Shown: positions 8,774 to 18,169 of the stretch, piece by piece
How the letters are laid out: each line of letters starts with the position of its first letter
Position numbering within the stretch: the stretch's first letter is position 1
Source of the DNA: Maritimibacter sp.
Lineage (GTDB): Bacteria; Pseudomonadota; Alphaproteobacteria; Rhodobacterales; Rhodobacteraceae
Assembly: GCA_002701395.1 (NCBI GenBank)
Contig: NZVC01000033.1
Span: forward strand, 169,350-233,349
Direction: 5' to 3'
Length of the DNA: 64,000 bases
Notes under the pieces: generated by a model
Database searches by the model: none
Told to the model about the DNA's origin: nothing
Seen by the model: only the letters and a program-made list of their open reading frames with translations
Program-made: the position numbers and the translations under genes

Positions 8774-9333
8774 CCGATCTCTCCGCCGCCAAGGCCGCCG
8801 CGCGCGAGGCCGCCTTCGCCCGCCGCAGCCAGGCCTTCGAGACCGGCGACCGCACCGCCGGGGCGGCGCGGCTGTCGGCGTTTCTGGCCCCCTATGCGGG
8901 CCGCCCGCTGGCGGGATACATGCCGATGCGGACCGAGATCGACCCATTGCCCGCGATGGCGGCGCATGCGGCCTCCGCCCCGGTTGGCGTCCCGGTGATC
9001 GAGGCCGCCGGTCAACCGCTGCTGTTCCACCTCTGGACGCCGGATGCCGCGATGCAGGACGGCCCGTTCGGGGCCCGCGTTCCGGCGGACGGCCAGCCGA
9101 TGACGCCCGGCATCCTGATCGTGCCGCTGGTGGCCTTCACGCGCGCGGGCGCGCGCATCGGCTATGGCGGCGGCTTCTACGACCGCACGCTGGAACGTCT
9201 GCGCGCCGCCGGGCCGGTGCTGGCCGTGGGCTTCGCGTGGGCCGCGCAGGAAACCGACAGCCTGCCGCTGGAACCCACCGACCAGCCGCTGGACGCCATC
9301 GTGACAGAGGCCGAAACGCTAAGTTTCGCCTGA
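8770..9333 (+). CDS. fau: 5-formyltetrahydrofolate cyclo-ligase
   Basis: A 187-residue enzyme making 5,10-methenyl-THF from 5-formyl-THF and ATP. The signature RIGYGGGFYDRTL, the substrate stretch GYMPMRTEIDP and LIVPLVAFTRAGARIG are clear. The start is a GTG whose last bases overlap the mgtE stop (GTGA), so the reading frame depends on coupled translation. One-carbon metabolism links it loosely to glyA at 16 kb. A dispersed hairpin repeat lies directly after the stop. Confidence 0.9.
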   Translation: MTDLSAAKAAAREAAFARRSQAFETGDRTAGAARLSAFLAPYAGRPLAGYMPMRTEIDPLPAMAAHAASAPVGVPVIEAAGQPLLFHLWTPDAAMQDGPFGARVPADGQPMTPGILIVPLVAFTRAGARIGYGGGFYDRTLERLRAAGPVLAVGFAWAAQETDSLPLEPTDQPLDAIVTEAETLSFA

Positions 9334-9343
9334 CCGTCCCCCG

Positions 9344-9406
9344 CTTCTTCTGTCCAGAAATATCCCGGGGGAGTCGCGCGCCAGCGCGACGGGGGCAGCG
9401 CCCCCC
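9344..9406 (-). repeat. Dispersed intergenic hairpin repeat, copy A
   Basis: Read on the minus strand it has GGGGGC-GCT-GCCCCC, then GTCGCGC-TGGC-GCGCGAC, then TCCCCCGGGATATTT and the tail GGACAGAAGAAG. The same order recurs at 58037-58097, and without the middle hairpin at 47398-47446. It follows the end of fau in inverted orientation. Confidence 0.7.
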
Positions 9407-9487
9407 TGACCAGCACCAGCCGTGGCGCGAAACCACAGGGCTTTTCCGCTTGCCCTCGCCCCCCCGCACGGCCTACCCCTTGCGGCC

Positions 9488-10315
9488 ATGCGCATCCTCT
9501 TTCTCGGCGACGTGGTGGGCCGGTCCGGCCGGCAGGCAATCACCACCCATCTGCCCCGCCTTCGCAGCGAATGGTCTCTCGATTTCGTCGTCGTCAACGG
9601 CGAGAACGCAACGAACGGCGTCGGACTGTCCGGCGCCCATGCCAAGCTGCTGCTCGAGGCCGGGGCCGACTGTCTGACCCTTGGCGACCACGCTTTCGAC
9701 CAGCGCGATATGCTGCAGTTCATCGAGACCGAGCCGCGCATCGTCCGGCCGTTGAACTATGCCAAGTCCGCACCCGGTCAGGGTGCACGCCTGTTCGAGG
9801 CGACCCGAGGCCGCATGGTGCTGGTGACGCAGGCGCTGGGACAGGTGTTCATGAAGCGCCCGTTCGACGACCCTTTCTCGGCGCTGGAGCGCACGCTCAA
9901 GGCGCACCCGCTGGGCGGTCAGGCGCAGGCGATCCTTGTCGATATCCACTGCGAGGCGACGTCCGAGAAGATGGCGATCGGCCACTGGTGCGACGGCCGT
10001 GCATCCGTCGTGGTCGGGACCCACACCCACGTGCCCACCGGCGACGGGATGATCCTGCCGGGCGGCACCGCCTTCCAGACCGACGCCGGCATGTGCGGTG
10101 ACTACAATTCGGTGATCGGGATGGAGAAATCCGAACCCATGCGCCGGTTCATCACCGGGATGCCGGGCGGACGGTTCACACCGGCCGAGGGCGAAGGCAC
10201 GCTGTCGGGGCTTTACGTCGAAACCGACGACCTGACCGGCAAGGCAACGCGGGTCGAGATGGTGCGTCAGGGCGGTCGGCTGGCCGCCTCGGGTCCGGAC
10301 AAGCGCGACGCCTGA
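9488..10315 (+). CDS. YmdB/TIGR00282-family metallophosphoesterase
   Basis: A 275-residue dinuclear metal phosphoesterase. Motifs are MRILFLGDVVGRSGR, VVNGENATNGVG, TLGDHAFDQ, DIHCEATSEKMA and VVGTHTHVPTGD, which match the YmdB family (2',3'-cyclic nucleotide phosphodiesterase activity is known for B. subtilis YmdB). The start at 9488 is where homology begins. Its role in alphaproteobacteria is not established. The neighbour upstream is fau, separated by hairpin repeat A. Confidence 0.88.
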   Translation: MRILFLGDVVGRSGRQAITTHLPRLRSEWSLDFVVVNGENATNGVGLSGAHAKLLLEAGADCLTLGDHAFDQRDMLQFIETEPRIVRPLNYAKSAPGQGARLFEATRGRMVLVTQALGQVFMKRPFDDPFSALERTLKAHPLGGQAQAILVDIHCEATSEKMAIGHWCDGRASVVVGTHTHVPTGDGMILPGGTAFQTDAGMCGDYNSVIGMEKSEPMRRFITGMPGGRFTPAEGEGTLSGLYVETDDLTGKATRVEMVRQGGRLAASGPDKRDA

Positions 10316-10483
10316 GCACCTGCACGACCCGGCGCCTGTTAAAGCGCCCGATATGGTGCCACGCACGGCGACAGCGCCACAGTGGCCGCCGCAATCGCGG
10401 GCGCACCGCTTGTGCGTGGCGCGTCAACACGTAAGGATGCGGTCCGGTTTGCAACGGACAGCCCCGACACGGACACCCGTCGA

Positions 10484-12271
10484 ATGATTCAGTCGTTCCT
10501 ATCGCCCGGCGCAGAAGCCTTCGTGACTCTTGGCGTCGTGGTCTTGATGTTCGTGTTGTTCGTGCGCGAGATCTATCCGACCGAGGTCGTCGCCATCACA
10601 GGCGTGGCGCTGATGCTGATCCTCGGGCTTCTGCCTTATGATCGCGGACTAGAGGTGCTGTCGAACCCCGCCCCGTGGACCATCGCGGCGATGTTCATCG
10701 TGATGGGGGCATTGGTCAGGACCGGCGCGCTGGAAGCCTTCACGCAATCGGCCCAGCGAAAGGTCGCCACCAATCCGAAGACCACCATCGCGATGCTGAT
10801 GGCCTTCGTGATCGCGGCCTCGGCGGTGGTGAACAACACGCCGGTCGTGGTCGTGATGATCCCGGTGTTCGTCCAGCTGGCCCAGAAGCTGAACATGCCC
10901 GCGTCCAAGCTGCTGATCCCTCTTAGCTATGGCGCGATCCTTGGCGGTACGCTGACGCTGATCGGCACCTCGACCAACCTGCTGGTCGACGGTGTCGCCC
11001 GCAGCTACGGGCTGACCCCTTTCACCATCTTCGAGGTCACGCCGCTGGGCCTTGCGCTGGTCGCGTGGGGCGCGCTGTACCTGCGCTTTATCGCGCCGCG
11101 CCTGCTGCCTGCCCGCGACAGCATGGCCGACCTGCTGTCCACCGGGCGGTCGCGCATGAAGTTCTTTACCGAGGCGGTGATCCCGCCCGACAGCAACCTG
11201 ATCGGGCGCGAGGTGCTGGGGGTTCAGCTGTTCAAGCGCGAGGGCGTGCGCCTGATCGACGTGATCCGGGGCGACGACTCGCTGCGCCGCAATCTGGACG
11301 GGGTCGCGTTGCAGGTCGGCGACCGCGTCGTGCTGCGCACCCAGATGACCGAGCTTCTCAGCCTGCAAAGCAACAAGTCGCTGAAACGGGTGGACCAGAT
11401 TTCGGCGGTCGAGACGCAAACGGTCGAAGTGCTGATCACGCCGGGCTGCCGGATGGTCGGGCGTCGGCTGGGCGACCTGCGCCTGCGTCGGCGCTATGGC
11501 GTTTATCCGCTGGCGGTGCACCGCCGGAACCAGAACATCGGCCGCCAACTGGACGATCTGGTCGTTCACGTCGGGGACACGCTGTTGCTGGAAGGCGCGG
11601 ACGAGGACATTCAGCGTCTGGCGCAGGACATGGACCTTGTCGATGTCACCCGCCCCGCCGCCCGCGGCTTCCGCCGCAGCCACGCCCCCATCGCGATCGC
11701 CGCGCTGCTAGCGCTTGTCGCGCTGGCGGCCTTCGGGATCGCGCCGATCCTGATGCTGGCGGTCATCGCCGTTGCCGTGGTGCTGATCACCGGCTGTATC
11801 GACGCCGACGAGGCGTTCGGCTTCGTCGATGGCCGTCTGCTGGCCTTGATCTTTTCTATGCTGGCCATCGGCGCGGCCTTGGAATCGACGGGCGCGGTCG
11901 AACTGATCGTGCGCGGCATCGCCCCTGCCCTGACCCAGTTACCCCCGTTCTTCGTGATCTGGGCGGTGTACCTGCTGACCTCGGTGCTGACCGAGCTGGT
12001 GTCCAACAACGCGGTTGCCGTCGTCCTGACCCCCATCGCCATCGCGCTGGCGGATGCGATGGGCTTCGACGCGCGACCGCTGGTCGTGGCGGTCATGGTC
12101 GCGGCGTCGGCCAGCTTTGCGACGCCCATCGGGTATCAGACCAACATGATGGTCTACGGCCCCGGCGGCTATCGTTTCACGGACTTCCTGAAAGTGGGCA
12201 TCCCGCTGAACCTGAGCATCGGGCTTCTGGCCTCGGCCCTGATCCCGCTGATCTGGCCGCTGATGCCCTGA
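10484..12271 (+). CDS. SLC13-family permease with two TrkA-C (RCK_C) domains
   Basis: A 595-residue inner-membrane transporter of the DASS/SLC13 family (divalent anion:Na+ symport). It has membrane helices at residues about 15-185, a cytoplasmic insert at about 200-385 with two TrkA-C units (DSNLIGREVLGVQLFKREGV and GCRMVGRRLGDLRLRRRYGV), then more helices to the C-terminus. Duplicated motifs AAVVNNTPVVVV and ELVSNNAVAVVLTP mark the substrate/Na+ hairpins. Sulfate, phosphate or dicarboxylate are possible substrates. The ATG at 10484 is preferred over a GTG at 10382. Confidence 0.87.
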   Translation: MIQSFLSPGAEAFVTLGVVVLMFVLFVREIYPTEVVAITGVALMLILGLLPYDRGLEVLSNPAPWTIAAMFIVMGALVRTGALEAFTQSAQRKVATNPKTTIAMLMAFVIAASAVVNNTPVVVVMIPVFVQLAQKLNMPASKLLIPLSYGAILGGTLTLIGTSTNLLVDGVARSYGLTPFTIFEVTPLGLALVAWGALYLRFIAPRLLPARDSMADLLSTGRSRMKFFTEAVIPPDSNLIGREVLGVQLFKREGVRLIDVIRGDDSLRRNLDGVALQVGDRVVLRTQMTELLSLQSNKSLKRVDQISAVETQTVEVLITPGCRMVGRRLGDLRLRRRYGVYPLAVHRRNQNIGRQLDDLVVHVGDTLLLEGADEDIQRLAQDMDLVDVTRPAARGFRRSHAPIAIAALLALVALAAFGIAPILMLAVIAVAVVLITGCIDADEAFGFVDGRLLALIFSMLAIGAALESTGAVELIVRGIAPALTQLPPFFVIWAVYLLTSVLTELVSNNAVAVVLTPIAIALADAMGFDARPLVVAVMVAASASFATPIGYQTNMMVYGPGGYRFTDFLKVGIPLNLSIGLLASALIPLIWPLMP

Positions 12272-12431
12272 ACAGGTCCGCCAAGGCCGGTCTGATCCAC
12301 CCGCGCCACGCGCATCTTTGCCGATCACGGCTCCGTTATCGCGAACAGTGACCGGATAGCGCACCTGTGCCGCTTGCCCGACTCCCTTTCCCCAAAGTAA
12401 CGTCCCGCGCAGGAGCGAGGAGGTGCATACG

Positions 12432-14333
12432 ATGGCATACGCGGACGTCTACAAGTCCTGGCAGGACGACCCCGAGGGTTACTGGCTGAAACAGGCTGAG
12501 GCCATCGACTGGATCGAGCCGCCGAAGCAGGCGCTGTTCGACCGGGGGGACGATGTTTACGAGTGGTTCGCGGATGCGAAGGTCAACGCCTGCTGGAACG
12601 CCGTCGACCGCCATGTCGAGGCCGGACGCGGCGATCAGGTCGCGATCATTCACGACAGTCCCGTGTCCGGTGTCACCCGCCGCATCACCTATGTGAACCT
12701 GCGCAACCGCGTGGCGCAGCTTGCGGGTGCGCTGCGGGCCAAGGGCGTCGAAAAAGGCGACCGCGTGATCATCTACATGCCGATGATCCCCGAGGCACTA
12801 GAGGCGATGCTGGCCTGCGCGCGGCTGGGTGCGGTGCATTCGGTCGTGTTCGGCGGCTTCGCGGCGAACGAGCTTGCGGTGCGGATCGACGACTGCAAAC
12901 CCAAGTGCATCATCGCCGCCTCGTGCGGGATCGAACCGGGCCGGATCGTGCATTACAAACCTTTGCTGGACGGCGCACTGGACGTGGCAGAGCACCAGCC
13001 GGACTTCTGCGTGATCTTCCAGCGGGAACAAGAGGTCGCCCATCTTGAGGAAGGGCGCGACGTGAACTGGCACGGGTTCCAGTTCGGCGTGGAACCGGCC
13101 GAGTGTGTCCCGGTCGAAGGGAACCACCCCGCTTATATCCTTTATACCTCGGGCACGACCGGGCAGCCCAAAGGCGTGGTGCGCCCCACTGCCGGCCATC
13201 TGGTCGCGCTGAACTGGACGATGAAGAACATCTACAACGTCGATCCCGGAGAGGTGTTCTGGGCCGCGTCCGACGTGGGCTGGGTCGTGGGGCACAGCTA
13301 TATCTGCTATGGCCCGCTGGTCCACGGCAACACCACCATCGTGTTCGAGGGCAAGCCCGTCGGCACCCCCGACGCCGGTACGTTCTGGCGTGTCATATCC
13401 GAGCACAAGGTCCGCAGCTTCTTCACCGCTCCGACGGCATTCCGCGCGGTGAAGCGTGAGGATCCGAACGGCGAGTTCATCAAGAAATACGATCTGTCGA
13501 ACCTGCGCGCGATCTACCTTGCCGGTGAACGCGCGGATCCGGACACCATTGAGTGGACGCAGAAGATGACGGGCAAGCCGGTGTACGACCACTGGTGGCA
13601 GACCGAGACGGGATGGACCATTGCAGGCAACCCGGCGGGGATCGAGCCGCTGCCGGTCAAGATCGGCTCTCCGACGGTGGCGATGCCGGGCTATGACATC
13701 CGCATTCTCGACGACGAGGGCCACGAGGTTCCGCCGGGCACGCTGGGGGCCATCGCCGTCAAACTGCCGCTGCCGCCAGGCACGCTGCCCACCCTTTGGA
13801 ACGCGCCGGAACGGTTTAAGAAATCCTACCTGTCGCACTTCCCTGGCTACTACGAGACGGGCGACGCGGGCATGAAGGACGAGGACGGCTATCTGTGGAT
13901 CATGGCGCGCACCGACGACGTGATCAACGTCGCGGGGCACCGTCTGTCGACCGGCGGCATGGAAGAGGTCCTAGCCTCGCACCCGGATGTCGCGGAATGC
14001 GCCGTGATCGGCGTGTCGGACGCGCTGAAGGGTCAGCTTCCGATGGGGTTCGTTTGTCTGACGAAGGGCGTGAACCGGGACCCTGCCGAAATCGGGAAGG
14101 AATGCGTCGCGCTGGTCCGTGAAAAGATCGGTCCGGTCGCGGCGTTCAAGCTGGTTTCGGTCGTCGACAGGCTGCCGAAAACGCGGTCCGGCAAGATCCT
14201 AAGGGCAACGATGGTGAAGATCGCGGATGGTCAGGAGTTCAAAATGCCTGCCACCATCGACGATCCCACGATTCTGGATGAGATCCGCTCTGCCGTTGAA
14301 GAGCTGGGGTATCCGCTGGCTGTTGCGGAGTAA
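12432..14333 (+). CDS. prpE: Propionyl-CoA synthetase (AMP-forming)
   Basis: A 633-residue acyl-CoA synthetase. It shows the ACAS N-terminal part, the P-loop-like YILYTSGTTGQPKGVVRP, the adenylate motif DHWWQTETGW, GYYETGDAGMKDEDGYLWIM, and the catalytic A10 lysine in KTRSGKILRATM. Over its length it resembles PrpE more than acetyl-CoA synthetase, so propionate to propionyl-CoA is the likely reaction; acetate may also be used. The start at 12432 follows AGGAGG (12417-12423) with a spacer of about 8 nt. A hairpin follows the stop. Confidence 0.9.
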   Translation: MAYADVYKSWQDDPEGYWLKQAEAIDWIEPPKQALFDRGDDVYEWFADAKVNACWNAVDRHVEAGRGDQVAIIHDSPVSGVTRRITYVNLRNRVAQLAGALRAKGVEKGDRVIIYMPMIPEALEAMLACARLGAVHSVVFGGFAANELAVRIDDCKPKCIIAASCGIEPGRIVHYKPLLDGALDVAEHQPDFCVIFQREQEVAHLEEGRDVNWHGFQFGVEPAECVPVEGNHPAYILYTSGTTGQPKGVVRPTAGHLVALNWTMKNIYNVDPGEVFWAASDVGWVVGHSYICYGPLVHGNTTIVFEGKPVGTPDAGTFWRVISEHKVRSFFTAPTAFRAVKREDPNGEFIKKYDLSNLRAIYLAGERADPDTIEWTQKMTGKPVYDHWWQTETGWTIAGNPAGIEPLPVKIGSPTVAMPGYDIRILDDEGHEVPPGTLGAIAVKLPLPPGTLPTLWNAPERFKKSYLSHFPGYYETGDAGMKDEDGYLWIMARTDDVINVAGHRLSTGGMEEVLASHPDVAECAVIGVSDALKGQLPMGFVCLTKGVNRDPAEIGKECVALVREKIGPVAAFKLVSVVDRLPKTRSGKILRATMVKIADGQEFKMPATIDDPTILDEIRSAVEELGYPLAVAE

Positions 14334-14360
14334 CAGAGGCGGAAGAAGCCGGTTTTACTG

Positions 14361-14385
14361 CGCCTTCCGGTTCGACCGGAGGGCG
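14361..14385 (+). terminator. Hairpin downstream of prpE
   Basis: CGCCTTCCGGT (14361-14371), loop TCG, ACCGGAGGGCG (14375-14385): an 11-bp stem with one G-T pair. There is no clear T-tract, so it may be a weak or factor-assisted terminator. Confidence 0.55.
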
Positions 14386-14394
14386 CCAGTGCGA

Positions 14395-14589
14395 TCAGTG
14401 TTCTTTTGCAACCACGGCCCGGAAAGGCTCGGCGACGTCACCGGCCAGCCCAGCGAGTCGGTCTTCGGCACGCGCAAGGCGGTCTTCTATATCGTCCAAG
14501 CGTGATTTCATCTCTCGCCGCATCTCGCGAATTTCACGCTGAAGTTCGTACAGCATCATAACCGTACGGCTTTCGGGTGTTTCCAACAT
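14395..14589 (-). CDS. Small coiled-coil protein, unknown function
   Basis: A 64-residue protein that I cannot assign to a family. Residues about 10-50 have a clear heptad pattern rich in Glu, Arg and Leu (LQREIREMRREMKSRLDDIE), predicting one long coiled-coil helix. A good ribosome site, AAGGAGT, lies 5 nt before the ATG, which supports expression. Upstream of it (beyond 14589) lies an AT-rich gene-free island unlike the rest of the window. It may be a structural or regulatory microprotein that oligomerises. Confidence 0.65.
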   Translation of the reverse strand: MLETPESRTVMMLYELQREIREMRREMKSRLDDIEDRLARAEDRLAGLAGDVAEPFRAVVAKEH

Positions 14590-15070
14590 GAGCCACTCCT
14601 TGCTGGGACTACCTTAGGTCCGGCGCGCCGGCAAAGGCAAGTTACTGTCAGCCGATGGCAGAAACTTGGCGCAACGATGCGCCATCAAGACAACAAAGCG
14701 GCAAATAAAAACCGCGAACCGCACACTTGATGGTTGATTATTCAGCCATATACCATCTTCAAAACAACCGAACGCAGATAAATAATAGGTTCAGCACTCA
14801 AAACGCTTTTAAATTAATTCTCAATAACGATAAACTTCACATGTTTCGTTAAATTAATAAGATTTCCAAAAATTCATCACTTAAGCATCACCGCAAAAAT
14901 CCAATGAATACTCAAAACCTTTACTTAAATCATCGACACCATTCCGCCATATTGACGCAAAGGAATTCATGCGTACATCACCTTGCCGCGCGTGGTGGCG
15001 GCGCCTTAACTTCGCATGATGAGGATTATTCCAGGTCTAGGACGCCATCAAAGAATGACGGCGCAATGAA
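14590..15070. other. AT-rich gene-free island
   Basis: About 480 bp without a supported gene. From about 14690 to 14960 the base composition is strongly AT-rich, in sharp contrast to the rest of the window. TTAAATTAAT occurs at 14809-14818 and 14849-14858, 40 bp apart. A 69-codon frame starting at 14904 runs into the 3' end of nadK and looks spurious. It could be the promoter of the coiled-coil gene, a nucleoid-protein site, or the remnant of transferred DNA. Confidence 0.55.
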
Positions 15071-15829
15071 TCAGACGAACTGTTCACTGATCAGTCGCTC
15101 TTCCAGCCCGTGACCCGGATCGAACAACAGGCGGTGCCGCACCGACCGATCCGCCCGGATCTCGACAGACGTCACCCGTTCGACGGCGCGACTGTCCGCG
15201 TCGGCCATGACTGGCCTTTTCTCGGGCTCCAGCACGTCGAACCGCACCGAGGCGTTCATCGGCAGCAAGGCGCCGCGCCACCGGCGCGGCCGGAACGGTG
15301 CGATGGCCGTCAGCGCCAGCACGTCAGAACCGATCGGCAGGATGGGCCCGTGCGCCGAGTAGTTGTAGGCCGTCGATCCGGCCGGCGTCGACACCAGCGC
15401 ACCGTCGCAGACCAATTCCTCCATCCGGACGCGCGTATCGACCGTGATGCGCAGCTTTGCCGCCTGCGGACCCGCGCGCAGCAGCGAAACCTCGTTGATC
15501 GCCAGTGCCTCGTGAATCCGGCCCTCGGGCGTTTCCGCCTTCATGTGCAGGGGGTGGATGACGGTTTCCTCGGCCTCTTCCAGCCGTTCGATCAGCTTGT
15601 CGTCGGTATAGCCATTCATCAGGAACCCGACCGTCCCCCGGTTCATGCCGTAGACCGGGACATCAAGATGCATGGTGCCGTGAAGGGTCTGAAGCATGAA
15701 CCCGTCGCCGCCCAGCGCGACGATCACGTCGGCCTCTTCCGGACTCGTCGAGCCGTACCGCCCCGCAAGTTCGGTCAGGGCCGTCCGGGCGACCTCGGTA
15801 TCGTTTGCCACGAAGGCGATCTTCTGCAT
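15071..15829 (-). CDS. nadK: NAD kinase
   Basis: A 252-residue enzyme phosphorylating NAD to NADP. The ATP/NAD-kinase motifs are [17 protein letters not shown] (GGDG), [13 protein letters not shown] and the conserved [23 protein letters not shown]. The length is that of the short bacterial form. The start [10 protein letters not shown] at 15829 is where the fold begins; a longer in-frame start adds only nine unconserved residues. It is divergent from glyA. Confidence 0.93.
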   Translation of the reverse strand: MQKIAFVANDTEVARTALTELAGRYGSTSPEEADVIVALGGDGFMLQTLHGTMHLDVPVYGMNRGTVGFLMNGYTDDKLIERLEEAEETVIHPLHMKAETPEGRIHEALAINEVSLLRAGPQAAKLRITVDTRVRMEELVCDGALVSTPAGSTAYNYSAHGPILPIGSDVLALTAIAPFRPRRWRGALLPMNASVRFDVLEPEKRPVMADADSRAVERVTSVEIRADRSVRHRLLFDPGHGLEERLISEQFV

Positions 15830-15992
15830 TGGCGCGCTCCTTGGGCCAGATTGCAAGTGAAGGAAGAAAACACAAGGAAAACCACCCGATGCCGCGCATG
15901 CGACATGGCGCGTCGTTTAGGGGGCTTCATCCCGCGCCCGCGGTGCGGTATGAGGCCGGGCAAATCCAAGGCTGCCCGAAGGGAAAGTACCC

Positions 15993-17288
15993 ATGAACGC
16001 GCCACACCGCGATTCCGGCTTCTTCACCGAAAACCTCGCTGACCGCGACCCCGAGCTGTTCGGCTCGATCCAGAACGAACTGGGTCGTCAGCAGGACGAG
16101 ATCGAACTGATCGCCTCCGAGAACATCGTCTCGCTGGCCGTCCTGCAGGCGCAGGGCTCGATCATGACCAACAAGTATGCCGAGGGCTATCCCGGCAAAC
16201 GCTACTACGGCGGCTGCCAGTACGTCGACGTGGCCGAGACGCTGGCCATCGAGCGTGCCAAGGAACTGTTCGGCGCGGGCTTTGCCAACGTGCAGCCGAA
16301 CTCGGGCTCGCAGATGAACCAGGCCGTGTTCCTGGCGCTGCTGCAACCGGGCGACACCTTCATGGGGCTTGACCTGAACTCGGGCGGCCACCTGACCCAC
16401 GGCTCGCCGGTCAACATGTCCGGCAAGTGGTTCAACGTCGTGTCCTACGGCGTGCGCCAGCAGGACAACCTGCTGGACATGGACGAGATCCGCGCCAAGG
16501 CGCTGGAGCACAAGCCCAAGCTGATCCTCGCGGGCGGCACCGCCTATTCGCGCGAATGGGACTGGGCCGCGTTCCGCGCCATCGCGGACGAGATCGGGGC
16601 CTACTTGCACGTCGACATGGCGCATATCGCGGGTCTGGTTGCAGGCGGCGTCCACGCCTCTCCGGTGCCGCATGCGCATGTCGTCACCTCGACCACCCAC
16701 AAATCGCTGCGCGGCCCGCGCGGCGGTCTGATCCTGACCAACGACGAGGCGATCGCGAAGAAGATCAACTCGGCCGTGTTCCCGGGTCTTCAGGGCGGTC
16801 CGCTGATGCACGCCATCGCCGGCAAGGCTGTCGCCTTCGGCGAGGCACTGCGCCCCGAGTTCAAGGACTATGCCGCGCAGGTTAAGGCCAACGCGCGCGC
16901 CATGGCCGACCAACTGATGAAGGGCGGCGTCGACATCGTGTCCGGCGGCACCGACAACCACCTGATGCTGGCCGACCTGCGTCCCAAGGGCGTGACCGGC
17001 AAGGCCGCCGAGGCCGCGCTGGGCCGCGCGCACATCACCTGCAACAAGAACGGCGTCCCGTTCGACCCGGAAAAGCCCTTCGTGACCTCGGGTGTCCGGC
17101 TTGGCACGCCCGCTGGCACCACCCGCGGCTTTGGCGAGCCCGAATTCCGGCAGATCGCCGACTGGATCGTCGAGGTGATCGACGGGCTGGCCGCGAATGG
17201 CGAGGACGGCAACACCGAGGTCGAGGAGAAGGTGAAAGCCGAAGTCACCGCGCTTTGCCGCAAATTCCCGATCTATCCGACTCTCTGA
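15993..17288 (+). CDS. glyA: Serine hydroxymethyltransferase
   Basis: A 431-residue PLP enzyme interconverting serine and glycine and making 5,10-methylene-THF. The PLP lysine lies in [31 protein letters not shown] and the N-terminal [20 protein letters not shown] are also diagnostic. The length is the family norm. GAAGGGAAAG precedes the ATG. An 11-bp stem terminator-like hairpin follows. Confidence 0.97.
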   Translation: MNAPHRDSGFFTENLADRDPELFGSIQNELGRQQDEIELIASENIVSLAVLQAQGSIMTNKYAEGYPGKRYYGGCQYVDVAETLAIERAKELFGAGFANVQPNSGSQMNQAVFLALLQPGDTFMGLDLNSGGHLTHGSPVNMSGKWFNVVSYGVRQQDNLLDMDEIRAKALEHKPKLILAGGTAYSREWDWAAFRAIADEIGAYLHVDMAHIAGLVAGGVHASPVPHAHVVTSTTHKSLRGPRGGLILTNDEAIAKKINSAVFPGLQGGPLMHAIAGKAVAFGEALRPEFKDYAAQVKANARAMADQLMKGGVDIVSGGTDNHLMLADLRPKGVTGKAAEAALGRAHITCNKNGVPFDPEKPFVTSGVRLGTPAGTTRGFGEPEFRQIADWIVEVIDGLAANGEDGNTEVEEKVKAEVTALCRKFPIYPTL

Positions 17289-17301
17289 GTCGCGGACCTT
17301 T

Positions 17302-17328
17302 CTGGCCGGCCCTGAACGGGTCGGCCAG
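17302..17328 (+). terminator. Hairpin downstream of glyA
   Basis: CTGGCCGGCCC (17302-17312), loop of 5, GGGTCGGCCAG (17318-17328); 11 pairs including one G-T. The U-tract is poor (TCACAATTCT). Confidence 0.6.
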
Positions 17329-17545
17329 TCACAATTCTCGAACCTCGCACAGTTCCGCCAGAGCCGTTGAGATTGACCCCGGACACGCACGGATTTCATC
17401 CTCTGGTAGTTAAGTTTTCTCGCTAAGGCAGAGAAATCGCCCCCGGACCGTGACACGCTTAACACATTGCATTTGCGCCCAGATTCCGACATATTCCCGC
17501 CCAGTAACCGCCCTCATTACGCGGCGGTCGTACCGGGAGTTATGA

Positions 17546-18133
17546 ATGAGCTGTTTTAACCTTAAACCGACTGCACTTGCGGCCGCCCTGTTTTTCTCGG
17601 GCCTGGCTGCAGCACCTGCATCGGCACTTACCTGCGGCAACGTGATCTTTGACGTGACCGGGTCCACGCAGTCCGCGTGCGACGGTCCGCATGGCCATAA
17701 CGCAACCATGACGCTGTTCGGCGAGACCTTCACGCTGGGCCAGCACAGCGAAGACAACGTCACCGGCGGCGACGGCAAAGTCTTCTTCTCGAACTTCATC
17801 AAGGACTCTGATGACGGCAAATGGTCGATCGGCACGACGTTGAACAATGTCATCGCGATCGTCATCGGCATCAAGCAGGCCAGCAACCACGGCCACTTCC
17901 TGCTGGATCTGGCCAGCGGCTTCCCGCTGTCCGGTGATTGGTCTGTCAGCGGCCCCGGCAAGTCGATCGGTGACATCTCGCACGCCGAGATCTGGTACCG
18001 CACCGGCACGCCGTCGCCGTCCACGCCGCCGTCGGCATCGGAAGTTCCGCTGCCCGCAGCTCTGCCGCTTCTGGGCAGCGCGCTGCTTGGCGCCGGCGCC
18101 CTTGGGCTTCGTCGCCGCCGCAAGGCAGCCTGA
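17546..18133 (+). CDS. VPLPA-CTERM sorting-domain surface protein
   Basis: A 195-residue exported protein of unknown function. It has an N-terminal signal peptide (hydrophobic to about residue 27, cleaved near ASALTC), a central domain with no recognised family and two Cys residues (TCGN, SACDG), a Pro/Ser linker (TGTPSPSTPPSASE), and a C-terminal VPLPAALPLLGSALL helix followed by RRRRK. That tail is the VPLPA-CTERM signal, recognised by an exosortase/archaeosortase-type system known in Rhodobacterales. No exosortase is in the window. GGGAG lies 6 nt before the ATG. Confidence 0.82.
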   Translation: MSCFNLKPTALAAALFFSGLAAAPASALTCGNVIFDVTGSTQSACDGPHGHNATMTLFGETFTLGQHSEDNVTGGDGKVFFSNFIKDSDDGKWSIGTTLNNVIAIVIGIKQASNHGHFLLDLASGFPLSGDWSVSGPGKSIGDISHAEIWYRTGTPSPSTPPSASEVPLPAALPLLGSALLGAGALGLRRRRKAA

Positions 18134-18137
18134 CGAC

Positions 18138-18169
18138 CCAACCTGCCACTTGGCCAACCTGCCACTTGG
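18138..18169. repeat. Perfect 16-bp tandem duplication
   Basis: CCAACCTGCCACTTGG occurs at 18138-18153 and immediately again at 18154-18169. A second short tandem, ATGACAT twice (18173-18179 and 18181-18187), follows. It lies between the VPLPA-CTERM gene and the cupin hairpin. Confidence 0.8.

Noticed and set aside
12423..12431. GTG at 12423 as the prpE start
   Set aside because: It adds three residues and lies inside the AGGAGG ribosome site region; ATG 12432 has the right spacing.
14904..15113. A 69-codon frame in the AT-rich island
   Set aside because: It runs into the 3' end of nadK on the other strand, lacks a ribosome site and has no family resemblance.
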